64,000 nucleotides of DNA from Pseudomonas sp. BMS12. Lineage in GTDB: Bacteria; Pseudomonadota; Gammaproteobacteria; Pseudomonadales; Pseudomonadaceae. The stretch spans positions 36,321 to 100,320 of the forward strand of contig NZ_LSOF01000004.1 in NCBI RefSeq assembly GCF_001592875.1. The letters run 5' to 3'. Position 1 is the first letter of the stretch; every line of letters begins with the position of its first letter. Shown piece after piece: positions 27,357 to 34,970 of the stretch. The position numbers and the translations under genes are program-made. The notes beneath the pieces were generated by a model, which worked only from the letters and a program-made list of their open reading frames with translations, was not told the origin of the DNA and searched no databases.

Positions 27357-27488
27357 TGTGTGGGAGCGGCTTTAGCCGCGATTGAGACCCCGCTAAGAGC
27401 TATCGCGACTGAAGCGGAGTGCCGCCCAGCCGATCCCACAGAGGCGGCATTGGTGCTACCTGTGTCGCGGCCAAGGCCCCTCCTACAA
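27357..27488. repeat. Inverted pair of Pseudomonas REP sequences (REPIN-like)
   Basis: TGTGTGGGAGCGGCTTTAGC plus CGCGA at the left and, inverted, TCGCGGCCAAGGCCCCTCCTAC at the right, both following the pattern TGTrGGAGsGGCyTTrGCCGCGA. They are about 80 bases apart, the usual doublet arrangement mobilised by RAYT transposases. No RAYT gene is in the window. Confidence 0.75.
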
Positions 27489-27497
27489 ATACAGAGC

Positions 27498-27527
27498 AAA
27501 AAAAGGGCCGGTCCGAAGACCAGCCCT
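27498..27527 (-). terminator. Terminator of the bau operon
   Basis: On the minus strand AGGGCTGGTC / GACCGGCCCT (one mismatch) with loop TTCG, then a run of seven T, directly after the bauC stop codon. Confidence 0.87.
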
Positions 27528-27535
27528 GGTAGTGC

Positions 27536-29038
27536 TTAGCTGTTGCTGTTGCTCGGGAAGGCGAATTGCGCCGCCTCGTGAGTGGCGCGCTGCGGCCAGC
27601 GCTGGGTGATGGTCTTGCGCTTGGTGTAGAAGCGCACACCGTCCGGGCCGTAGGCTGCGAGGTCGCCGAACAGCGAGCGCTTCCAGCCGCCGAAGCTGTG
27701 GTAGGCCACCGGCACCGGCAGCGGTACGTTGACGCCGACCATGCCAACTTCGATCTCGTCGCAGAACAGGCGCGCCGCTTCACCGTCGCGGGTGAACAGG
27801 CAGGTGCCGTTGCCGTACTCGTGGTCGTTGATCAGCTTCATCGCCTCTTCCAGGCTGCCGACGCGCACGATGCACAGCACCGGGCCGAAGATCTCTTCCT
27901 GGTAGATGGTCATGTCGGCGGTGACGTTATCGAACAGGGTGCCGCCGACGAAGAAGCCGGCTTCGTTGCCCGCTACGCTCAGGCCGCGACCGTCGACCAC
28001 CAGCTTGGCGCCTTGCGCCACACCAGCGTCAATGTAGCCCTTGACCTTGTCGCGTGCCGCGCCGGTGACCAGCGGGCCCATGTCCAGGCCGCAGGAGGTG
28101 CCGGCGCCGATCTTCAGGGCTTCGATCTTCGGTACCAGCTTCTCGACCAGCTTGTCGGCAACCTGATCACCCACCGCCACGACCACGGAGATGGCCATGC
28201 AGCGCTCGCCGCAGGAGCCGTAGGCGGCGCCCATCAGGGCATTGACGGTGTTGTCCAGATCGGCGTCCGGCAGGACCACGGCGTGATTCTTGGCGCCGCC
28301 CAGGGCCTGCACGCGCTTACCGCGACGGTTGGCCTCGGTGTAGATGTATTCGGCGATCGGCGTGGAGCCGACGAAGCTGATGGCTTTGACTTCCGGCGCT
28401 TCGATCAGCGCGTCCACGGCTTCCTTGTCGCCGTTGACCACGTTCAGCACGCCCTTGGGCAGGCCGGCTTCGTGCAGCAGCTGGGCGATCATCAGGGTCG
28501 AGCTCGGGTCGCGCTCGGACGGCTTGAGGATGAAGCAGTTGCCGCAGGCGATGGCCAGCGGGTACATCCACAGCGGCACCATGGCCGGGAAGTTGAACGG
28601 GGTGATACCGGCAACCACGCCCAGCGGCTGGAAGTCGCTCCAGCTGTCGATGTTCGGGCCGACGTTGCGGTTGTATTCGCCTTTCAGCAGCTCGGGCGCG
28701 CCACAGGCGTACTCGACGTTCTCGATGCCGCGCTGCAGTTCGCCGGCGGCGTCTTCGATGGTCTTGCCGTGTTCTTCGCTGATCAGGGCGACGATGGCGT
28801 CCTTGTTCTGCTCCAGCAGTTGCTTGAAGCGGAACATCACCTGGGCACGCTTGGCCGGCGGGGTGTTGCGCCAGGCCGGGAAGGCAGCCTTGGCGGTGTC
28901 GATGGCGGCGCGCAGGGTGGCCTGGTCGGCCAGCTCCAGCTGACGCACCGGCTCGCCGATGGACGGGTTGAAGACTGCCTGGGTACGACCGTTGCTGTGC
29001 ACGATCTCGCCGTTGATCAGGTGTCCGATATTGCTCAT
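27536..29038 (-). CDS. bauC: CoA-acylating (methyl)malonate-semialdehyde dehydrogenase, BauC-like
   Basis: 500-residue aldehyde dehydrogenase that converts malonate semialdehyde (or methylmalonate semialdehyde) with NAD and CoA to acetyl- or propionyl-CoA. Signatures: GITPFNFPAMVPLWMYP, FILKPSERDPS, VGSTPIAEYIY and the catalytic Cys280 in GSCGERCMAISV. Lying directly after the beta-alanine transaminase suggests the BauC role in beta-alanine breakdown; MmsA of valine catabolism is the close alternative and cannot be excluded from sequence alone. Confidence 0.9.
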   Translation of the reverse strand: MSNIGHLINGEIVHSNGRTQAVFNPSIGEPVRQLELADQATLRAAIDTAKAAFPAWRNTPPAKRAQVMFRFKQLLEQNKDAIVALISEEHGKTIEDAAGELQRGIENVEYACGAPELLKGEYNRNVGPNIDSWSDFQPLGVVAGITPFNFPAMVPLWMYPLAIACGNCFILKPSERDPSSTLMIAQLLHEAGLPKGVLNVVNGDKEAVDALIEAPEVKAISFVGSTPIAEYIYTEANRRGKRVQALGGAKNHAVVLPDADLDNTVNALMGAAYGSCGERCMAISVVVAVGDQVADKLVEKLVPKIEALKIGAGTSCGLDMGPLVTGAARDKVKGYIDAGVAQGAKLVVDGRGLSVAGNEAGFFVGGTLFDNVTADMTIYQEEIFGPVLCIVRVGSLEEAMKLINDHEYGNGTCLFTRDGEAARLFCDEIEVGMVGVNVPLPVPVAYHSFGGWKRSLFGDLAAYGPDGVRFYTKRKTITQRWPQRATHEAAQFAFPSNSNS

Positions 29039-29076
29039 GGGGCTATCTCTCGTATCTCGACTTAATTGGGTTCAGT

Positions 29077-29099
29077 CCCCTCTCCCAACGGGAGAGGGG
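29077..29099. repeat. Perfect hairpin between bauA and bauC
   Basis: CCCCTCTCCC-AAC-GGGAGAGGGG, a 10-base perfect stem with three-base loop, in the 74-base gap between the two genes. There is no T run, so it is more likely an mRNA-stability or processing structure or a decayed repeat than a terminator. Confidence 0.6.
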
Positions 29100-29112
29100 T
29101 GGAAGCGGTGCA

Positions 29113-30459
29113 TCAGTCCAGCTTGTTCAGGGTCTCGCCGACGGCGTTGAACAGGCGGTCCAGCTCTTCCGGCTTGGTGTTGAAGGTCGGGCCGAACTGC
29201 AGGGTGTCGCCACCGAAGCGCACGTAGAAACCGGCCTGCCACAGGGCCATGCCGGCCTCGAACGGGCGGATGGTCGGGTCGCCGTCACGCGGGGCCAGTT
29301 GCAGGGCACCGACCAGACCGCAGTTGCGGATGTCGATCACGTGCTTGCTGCCCTTGAGGCCGTGCAGGACGTTCTCGAAGTGCGGTGCCAGGGCAGCGGA
29401 CTGCTGCAGCAGGCCGTCGCGCTCCAGCAGCTCCAGGGTGGCCAGGCCGGCGGCGCAGGCGACCGGGTGGGCCGAGTAGGTGTAGCCGTGGGTGAACTCG
29501 ATCATGTGCTCAGGGGTGGCCTGCTGCATGAAGGTGTCGTAGATCTCCTTGGAGGCGATCACCGCGCCCAGCGGGATGGCACCGTTGGTGATCTGCTTGG
29601 CGGCGTTGATGATGTCCGGGGTGACGCCGAAGTATTCCGCGCCGCTCCACTTGCCCATGCGGCCGAAGCCGGTGATCACTTCGTCGAAGATCAGCAGGAT
29701 GTTGTGCTGGGTGCAGATCTCGCGCAGGCGCTCCAGGTAACCCTTCGGCGGGATGATGGCGCCGGCGGAGCCGGACAGCGGCTCGACGATGACGGCGGCG
29801 ATGTTGGAGGCGTCGTGCAGTTCGATCAGCTTGAGCAGCTCGTTGGCCAGCTCCACGCCGCCGGTCTCGGCCATGCCCTTGGTGAAGGCCAGGTGCGGCT
29901 GCAGGGTGTGCGGCAGGTGGTCGGCATCCATCAGCTGGCCGTACATCTTGCGGTTGCCGCCGATGCCGCCGAGGCTGGTGCCGGCGATGTTGACGCCGTG
30001 GTAGCCACGGGCGCGGCCGATGAACTTGGTCTTGGTCGGCTGGCCCTTCAGGCGCCAGTAGGCCTTGGCCATTTTCACCGCGGTGTCGGCGCACTCGGAG
30101 CCGGAACCGGTGAAGAACACGTGGTTGAGCTCGCCCGGCATCAGGTCGGCGATCTTCTCGGCCAGCTTGAAGGACAGCGCGTGGCCGTACTGGAAGCCCG
30201 GCGAGTAGTCGAGGGTGCCGAGCTGCTTGGCCACGGCCTCCTGGATTTCCTTGCGGCTGTGGCCGGCGCCACAGGTCCACAGACCGGAGAGGCTGTCGAA
30301 CACGCGACGGCCCTTGTCGTCGATCAGGATGTTGCCTTCGGCGGCCACGATCAGGCGCGGGTCGCGCTTGAAGTTGCGGTTGGCGGAAAACGGCATCCAG
30401 TGCGCGTCCAGCTTGAGTTGGCTGGCCAGGGACGGGGTTTCGGTCTGCGGCATGTTCAT
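29113..30459 (-). CDS. bauA: Beta-alanine:pyruvate aminotransferase
   Basis: Class III PLP-dependent omega-aminotransferase, 448 residues, that moves the amino group of beta-alanine to pyruvate, giving malonate semialdehyde and alanine. Visible: WTCGAGHSRKEI, HVFFTGSGSECADTAVKMA, DEVITGFGRMG, the PLP lysine in NAAKQITNGAIPLG and EFTHGYTYSAHPVACAAG. The ATG at 30459 has a GGAG upstream and gives the usual length. It is divergent from a LysR gene and upstream of bauC. Confidence 0.94.
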   Translation of the reverse strand: MNMPQTETPSLASQLKLDAHWMPFSANRNFKRDPRLIVAAEGNILIDDKGRRVFDSLSGLWTCGAGHSRKEIQEAVAKQLGTLDYSPGFQYGHALSFKLAEKIADLMPGELNHVFFTGSGSECADTAVKMAKAYWRLKGQPTKTKFIGRARGYHGVNIAGTSLGGIGGNRKMYGQLMDADHLPHTLQPHLAFTKGMAETGGVELANELLKLIELHDASNIAAVIVEPLSGSAGAIIPPKGYLERLREICTQHNILLIFDEVITGFGRMGKWSGAEYFGVTPDIINAAKQITNGAIPLGAVIASKEIYDTFMQQATPEHMIEFTHGYTYSAHPVACAAGLATLELLERDGLLQQSAALAPHFENVLHGLKGSKHVIDIRNCGLVGALQLAPRDGDPTIRPFEAGMALWQAGFYVRFGGDTLQFGPTFNTKPEELDRLFNAVGETLNKLD

Positions 30460-30544
30460 CGTGGCTCTCCAGAGCGGCACTGTGGTCTTGTTGCAACGAA
30501 AGGTGCCACGGGCATAAAGTCACGAAAATCCAAATCTTCGAATA

Positions 30545-30565
30545 TTTACTTTAGCTACGAGTAAA
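30545..30565 (+). promoter_or_regulatory. LysR-type operator (TTTAC-N11-GTAAA)
   Basis: A T-N11-A dyad, TTTAC and GTAAA separated by 11 bases, ends two bases before the ATG of the regulator gene and lies in the 108-base gap to bauA. Placement suits autorepression of the regulator together with activation of bauAC. Confidence 0.55.
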
Positions 30566-30567
30566 CA

Positions 30568-31491
30568 ATGAGCACACGCCGCCAAGACCCGCTGGCCCAG
30601 GTCAGTGATTTCGAGATTCGCCTGCTGCGCCTGTTCCGCAGCGTGGTCGAGTGCGGCGGCTTCTCCGCCGCGGAAAGCGTGCTGGGCATCGGCCGCTCGG
30701 CGATCAGCCAGCAGATGAGCGACCTGGAGCAGCGCCTGGGCCTGCGCCTGTGCCAGCGCGGCCGCGCCGGCTTCGCCCTGACCGAGGAAGGCCGCGAGGT
30801 GTACCAGTCGGCGCTGCAGCTGTTCGGCGCGCTGGAGAGCTTTCGCAACGGGGTCAACGGCCTGCACCGCGAGCTGCGCGGCGAGCTGCACATCGGCCTG
30901 ACCGACAACCTGGTGACGGTGCCGCATATGCGCATCACCCATGCGCTGGCGCGGCTGAAAGAGAAAGGCCCGGACGTGCGCATCCAGATCCGTATGACGC
31001 CGCCCTCGGAAGTGGAACAGGGCGTGCTCGACGGCAGCCTGCATGTCGGCGTGGTGCCGCAGAGCCATCCGCTGTCCGGCCTGGAGTACCAGCCGCTGTA
31101 CGGCGAGCGCTCGCTGCTGTACTGCGCGGTGGGCCACCCGCTGTTCTACGTGGATGACGAGCAGTTGGCCGAAAGCCGCCTCAACGCCCAGGAGGCCATC
31201 GCCCCGACCTTCCGCCTGCCCGCCGAGGTGCAGACCCAGTACCAGGTGCTCAACTGCACCGCCAGCGCCTCGGACCGCGAGGGCATGGCCTTCCTCCTGC
31301 TGACCGGGCGCTACATCGGTTATCTGCCGGATCACTACGCGCAGCAGTGGGTGCAGCAGGGGCGCCTGCGCGTGCTCAAACCCAACACCCGGTTCTATGA
31401 TCTGACCTTGGCCTCGGTGACGCGCAAGGGCCGGCGCCCGCAGCTGGTACTGGAAACCTTCCTCGAAGCCCTCGCCGGCACCGGCGCCTGA
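30568..31491 (+). CDS. bauR: LysR-family regulator of the bau genes (BauR-like)
   Basis: 307-residue LysR protein: HTH at about 18-75 (LLRLFRSVVECGGFSAAESV, IGRSAISQQMSDLEQRLGLR) and a co-inducer domain from about 100. Divergent from the bauA-bauC operon, so it is the likely beta-alanine-responsive activator. The symbol rests on position and family, not on proven orthology. Confidence 0.82.
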   Translation: MSTRRQDPLAQVSDFEIRLLRLFRSVVECGGFSAAESVLGIGRSAISQQMSDLEQRLGLRLCQRGRAGFALTEEGREVYQSALQLFGALESFRNGVNGLHRELRGELHIGLTDNLVTVPHMRITHALARLKEKGPDVRIQIRMTPPSEVEQGVLDGSLHVGVVPQSHPLSGLEYQPLYGERSLLYCAVGHPLFYVDDEQLAESRLNAQEAIAPTFRLPAEVQTQYQVLNCTASASDREGMAFLLLTGRYIGYLPDHYAQQWVQQGRLRVLKPNTRFYDLTLASVTRKGRRPQLVLETFLEALAGTGA

Positions 31492-31505
31492 CAGGAGCAA
31501 GCCCC

Positions 31506-31904
31506 ATTCACGCCAAGGATGCACCGCAGCAAGAGGCAGAACAGTTCTTCGCCCAGTTCGCCCACGACTTCGCCGCCGCCGACGGCGCGCTGATCGCCCA
31601 GCGCTACGGCCTGCCCTACCTGGCACTCGGCGGCCGGGGCGAAGCACGGGTGTTCACCACTGCGGCGCAGGTCGGCGCCTACTTCCAGCAGGTGCTCGAC
31701 GACTACTTCCAGCGCGGCTGCCGGGGCTGCCGCTTTCACGAGCTGCAAGCCCAGGCGCTGGGCAGCGGCAATCTGTTCGCCAGCCTGACCTGGGAGCTGA
31801 CCGATGCCACGGGCGCGGTGCTGCTCAGCTGGCGCGAGTCCTACACCCTGACCCGCACTGACGCGGGGCTGCGCATCCACAGTTCCGCCGATCACGCCGA
31901 GTAA
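31506..31904 (+). CDS. NTF2/SnoaL-like protein with non-standard start
   Basis: The open frame runs from just after the LysR stop to TAA. Its product (IHAKDAPQQEAEQFFAQFAH ... YFQQVLDDYFQRG ... SWRESYTLTRTDAGLRIHSS) has the helix-sheet pattern of an NTF2-like domain, about 132 residues. No ATG, GTG or TTG occurs at the expected place; an AGGAG at 31493 is spaced eight bases from an ATT at 31506. The first conventional start, GTG at 31650, would remove the first third of the fold. ATT initiation or a start-codon mutation are the two explanations. Probably co-transcribed with the LysR gene. Confidence 0.6.
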   Translation: MHAKDAPQQEAEQFFAQFAHDFAAADGALIAQRYGLPYLALGGRGEARVFTTAAQVGAYFQQVLDDYFQRGCRGCRFHELQAQALGSGNLFASLTWELTDATGAVLLSWRESYTLTRTDAGLRIHSSADHAE

Positions 31905-32119
31905 GCTGGAACGCCCGTACCACATGGCTTTGCGCCGATTTTCCAGCACAAGCAACTGACCAGAACAGTCGATTTTCTGGCGCACTTCGGCCGACTTCTA
32001 CCGGTACAGTTGCACTCCCCCTCAAAAAGCACACGTTTTTGACACGCAGGGGTTGTTTCATGACCCGTCGTGGGGTATCTGTGCGCACACGAAACCGATT
32101 ACTCAGTACGGACTCTCAG

Positions 32120-32782
32120 ATGCCAGCTGCTTCCTCCCCTGCCTCCAGCGCCGACAAGCCCGCCGGCCGCATCCGCCAGAAGAACGAAAAGGCCATCATC
32201 GCCGCCGCCGAAGTCGAGTTCGCCCGCCACGGCTACAAGGGCACCAGCATGAACAGCATCGCCCAGGCGGTGGGGCTGCCCAAGGCCAACCTGCATTACT
32301 ACTTCAGCAGCAAGCTGGGGCTGTACATCGCCGTACTGAACAACATCCTCGATCAGTGGGACGCCACCTTCAGCGGCCTGAGCGCCGAAGACGACCCAGC
32401 TGTGGCGCTGTCGCGCTATATCCGCGCCAAGGTCGAGTATTCGCGCACCCAGCCACTGGCCTCGCGCATCTTCGCCATGGAAGTGATCAGCGGCGGGCAA
32501 TACCTGACCGCCCACTACAACCAGGACTACCGCGACTGGTTCCGCCAACGCTCCGCCGTGTTCCAGGCCTGGATCGACGTCGGCAAGATGGACCCGGTGG
32601 ACCCCGCCCACCTGATCTTCCTGCTCTGGAGCAGCACCCAGCACTACGCCGACTTTGCCAGCCAGATCAGTCTGTTCACCGGCAAGAGCAGCCTGAAGAA
32701 GGCCGACTTCGAGGACGCCGCCAACAACCTCGAACGCATCATCCTCAAGGGTCTCGGCCTGACGCCGCCGACCCGCAGCTGA
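32120..32782 (+). CDS. TetR-family regulator, RutR-like
   Basis: 220 residues: an N-terminal HTH (EFARHGYKGTSMNSIAQAVG, LPKANLHYYFSSKLGLY) and a C-terminal ligand domain (RIFAMEVISGGQYLTAHYN ... FLLWSSTQHYADF) of the RutR/pyrimidine-regulator type. An upstream in-frame ATG at 32060 has AGGGG seven bases before it and would add 20 basic residues, so the start is uncertain. No pyrimidine catabolic genes are in the window; its target is unknown. Confidence 0.83.
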   Translation: MPAASSPASSADKPAGRIRQKNEKAIIAAAEVEFARHGYKGTSMNSIAQAVGLPKANLHYYFSSKLGLYIAVLNNILDQWDATFSGLSAEDDPAVALSRYIRAKVEYSRTQPLASRIFAMEVISGGQYLTAHYNQDYRDWFRQRSAVFQAWIDVGKMDPVDPAHLIFLLWSSTQHYADFASQISLFTGKSSLKKADFEDAANNLERIILKGLGLTPPTRS

Positions 32783-32801
32783 TTCCCTCCGCCTTACGCC
32801 T

Positions 32802-33716
32802 TCATGCCCAAGGCGCCTGCGCCAGCAACGTGGCGCAGCGCTGCTGGAGAAATTCGCGCAGCAGGCGCACCGGCATGCTGAGCTGATCACGATGGGCGCA
32901 GATCAGGTTGAGCGGCGTCGACTCGCCCTGCCAGCCCGGCAGCAGTAGTCGCAGGCGCCCCGCCGCCACATCACCGGCCACATCGAGCCAGGACTTGTAC
33001 ACCACGCCCTGCCCAGCCAGTGCCCAGCGCCGCACCACGTCGGCATCGTCGCTGGCGCGGTTGCCGCTCACCGAGAGCACCTGGGTCTGCCTGCCCTGGG
33101 TGAAGCTCCAGCGTTCGTGAACCCGGCCACCGAGCATGTACAGCAGACAGTTGTGCCGGCGCAGGTCGTCCGGCTGTTGCGGGGCCGCATGCCGTGCCAG
33201 GTACTCGGGCGCGGCACAGAGCACGCGGCGATTGGCACTGGCTACCGCCAGCGCCACCAGGCTGGAGTCTTCCGGTTCGCCGTAGCGCAGGGCCAGATCC
33301 ACCGGTTGGCGGAACAGGTCGGTGACCCTGTCGCTGAGCAGCAGGCGCAGGCCCAGCTGCGGATGCTCGGCCTGAAAGCCATCGAGCCAGGGCAGCAACA
33401 CGTTGCGCCCGAAATCCGAGGGCGCGGCCAGTTGCAGCACGCCATCGAGGCGATCCTTGCCACCGGCCAGCTGCTGGCGCCCGGCCTCCAGGCTGGCCAG
33501 TGCCGCGCGAGCGTGGGCCAGGTACTGCTCGCCTTCCAGGGTCAGGCGCAGGCTGCGCGTGGAGCGCAGCAGCAGGCGCGTTTGCACCTCCTGCTCGAGG
33601 CGCTTGAGGGCGGCGCTGGCCACGGCCGGCGAACAGTCCAGCTCGCGGGCGGCGGCGGACAGGCTGCCCAGTTCGGCGGTGCGCACGAACAGGGCCAGGT
33701 CATCGAAACGCAGCAC
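32802..33716 (-). CDS. LysR-family regulator
   Basis: 304 residues with HTH (ALFVRTAELGSLSAAARELD, SPAVASAALKRLEQEV) and substrate domain of the CrgA/DsdC-like group. The GTG at 33716 follows AAGGAG by six bases. Divergent from the quinone oxidoreductase gene at 33847, with 130 bases between, which is the typical layout for regulating the neighbour. Confidence 0.88.
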   Translation of the reverse strand: MLRFDDLALFVRTAELGSLSAAARELDCSPAVASAALKRLEQEVQTRLLLRSTRSLRLTLEGEQYLAHARAALASLEAGRQQLAGGKDRLDGVLQLAAPSDFGRNVLLPWLDGFQAEHPQLGLRLLLSDRVTDLFRQPVDLALRYGEPEDSSLVALAVASANRRVLCAAPEYLARHAAPQQPDDLRRHNCLLYMLGGRVHERWSFTQGRQTQVLSVSGNRASDDADVVRRWALAGQGVVYKSWLDVAGDVAAGRLRLLLPGWQGESTPLNLICAHRDQLSMPVRLLREFLQQRCATLLAQAPWA

Positions 33717-33846
33717 GCGACACTCCTTTTTCAAAAAATAATTGAAAGAGACTCTATGGCAGCCGGGTTTTTCTCGCCAGAAAGATAAAAGAACATGCCG
33801 CCAACGCAGACTAAGCTGCATGCCACCGACTTCGCGGAGTGATCAG

Positions 33847-34869
33847 ATGAAAGCCATCGCCTACTACCAGAACCTGCCCATCGACCAGCCCGAGGCGCTG
33901 CTCGACATCGAGCTGGCGGCACCTCAGCCCGGCCCGCGCGACCTGCTGGTGGAAGTGCGCGCCATCTCGGTCAACCCGGTGGACACCAAGGTCCGCCGCA
34001 ACGTGCCGCCGGAAGCCGGCCAGGCCAAGGTGCTGGGTTGGGACGTGGCCGGCGTGGTGGTCGCGGTGGGCGCCGAGGTCAAGCAGTTCCGCCCCGGCGA
34101 CCAGGTGTTCTACGCCGGTGCCATCGACCGCGCCGGCGCCAACAGCGAGCTGCATGTGGTGGACGAGCGCATCGTCGGGCGTATGCCCGGCTCGCTGGAT
34201 TTCGCCCGTGCCGCCGCCCTGCCGCTGACCGCCATCACCGCCTGGGAGCTGCTGTTCGATCGCCTGCAGGTGCGCGAGGGCCAGGGCGATGGCCAGAGCC
34301 TGCTGGTGCTGGGCGCGGCCGGCGGGGTCGGCTCGATCCTGGTACAGCTGGCGCGCAAACTCACCGGCCTGACCGTGATCGCCACCGCCTCGCGTCCGGA
34401 AACCCAGGCCTGGGTACGCGAACTGGGCGCCCACCAGGTCATCGACCATAGCCAGCCACTGGTGCCGCAACTGCAGGCCCTCGGCATTGCCCAGGTGGAT
34501 ATGGTCGCCAGCCTGACCCATACCGACCAGCACTTCGACGAGCTGGTGGAGGCCCTGGCGCCGCAGGGCAAGCTGGCGCTGATCGACGACCCGGTGCAGC
34601 TGGACGTGGTCAAGCTCAAGCGCAAGAGCCTGTCGCTGCACTGGGAGTTCATGTACGCCCGTTCGCTGTTCCAGACCACCGACATGATCGAGCAGCACCG
34701 CCTGCTCAACCGCGTTTCGCAGCTGATCGACGACGGCGTGCTGCATACCACGCTGGGAGAACACTTCGGCGCAATCAACGCCGCCAACCTGCGCAAGGCC
34801 CACGCCCTGCTGGAGAGCGGCCGGGCCAAGGGCAAGATTGTGCTGGAAGGTTTCGTCGATCACGTATGA
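33847..34869 (+). CDS. Zinc-type alcohol dehydrogenase/quinone oxidoreductase family protein
   Basis: 340-residue MDR-family NADPH-dependent oxidoreductase (ZADH1/YhfP-like). GroES-like domain with VRAISVNPVDTKVRR and WDVAGVVVAVG, then Rossmann domain with LLVLGAAGGVGSILVQLA. The zinc-binding cysteines of classical alcohol dehydrogenases are missing, so it probably reduces quinones or enones rather than oxidising alcohols. GGAG precedes the ATG. Likely controlled by the divergent LysR gene. Confidence 0.87.
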   Translation: MKAIAYYQNLPIDQPEALLDIELAAPQPGPRDLLVEVRAISVNPVDTKVRRNVPPEAGQAKVLGWDVAGVVVAVGAEVKQFRPGDQVFYAGAIDRAGANSELHVVDERIVGRMPGSLDFARAAALPLTAITAWELLFDRLQVREGQGDGQSLLVLGAAGGVGSILVQLARKLTGLTVIATASRPETQAWVRELGAHQVIDHSQPLVPQLQALGIAQVDMVASLTHTDQHFDELVEALAPQGKLALIDDPVQLDVVKLKRKSLSLHWEFMYARSLFQTTDMIEQHRLLNRVSQLIDDGVLHTTLGEHFGAINAANLRKAHALLESGRAKGKIVLEGFVDHV

Positions 34870-34898
34870 CAAAGTGCCAGCAGCCGCGACGACAGCTA

Positions 34899-34945
34899 CT
34901 AGACTGAAGCGAACCCGGAGCGGCCAGGCCGCTCCGGGGGGATGC
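34899..34945 (+). promoter_or_regulatory. CTAGACT -10 element followed by a GC hairpin leader
   Basis: CTAGACT (34899-34905), then GCGAACCCGG and a strong hairpin CCGGAGCGGCC / GGCCGCTCCGG. It has the same order as the sequence at 9355-9395. It would yield an mRNA whose 5' end folds into a stable stem about 30 bases before the start codon. Confidence 0.4.
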
Positions 34946-34970
34946 AATCAGTGACTGTCGAGGGTTCAGG

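Noticed and set aside
29077..29099. Intergenic hairpin as a terminator between bauA and bauC
   Set aside because: The stem is perfect but lacks a T tract, and both genes are expected to be co-expressed.
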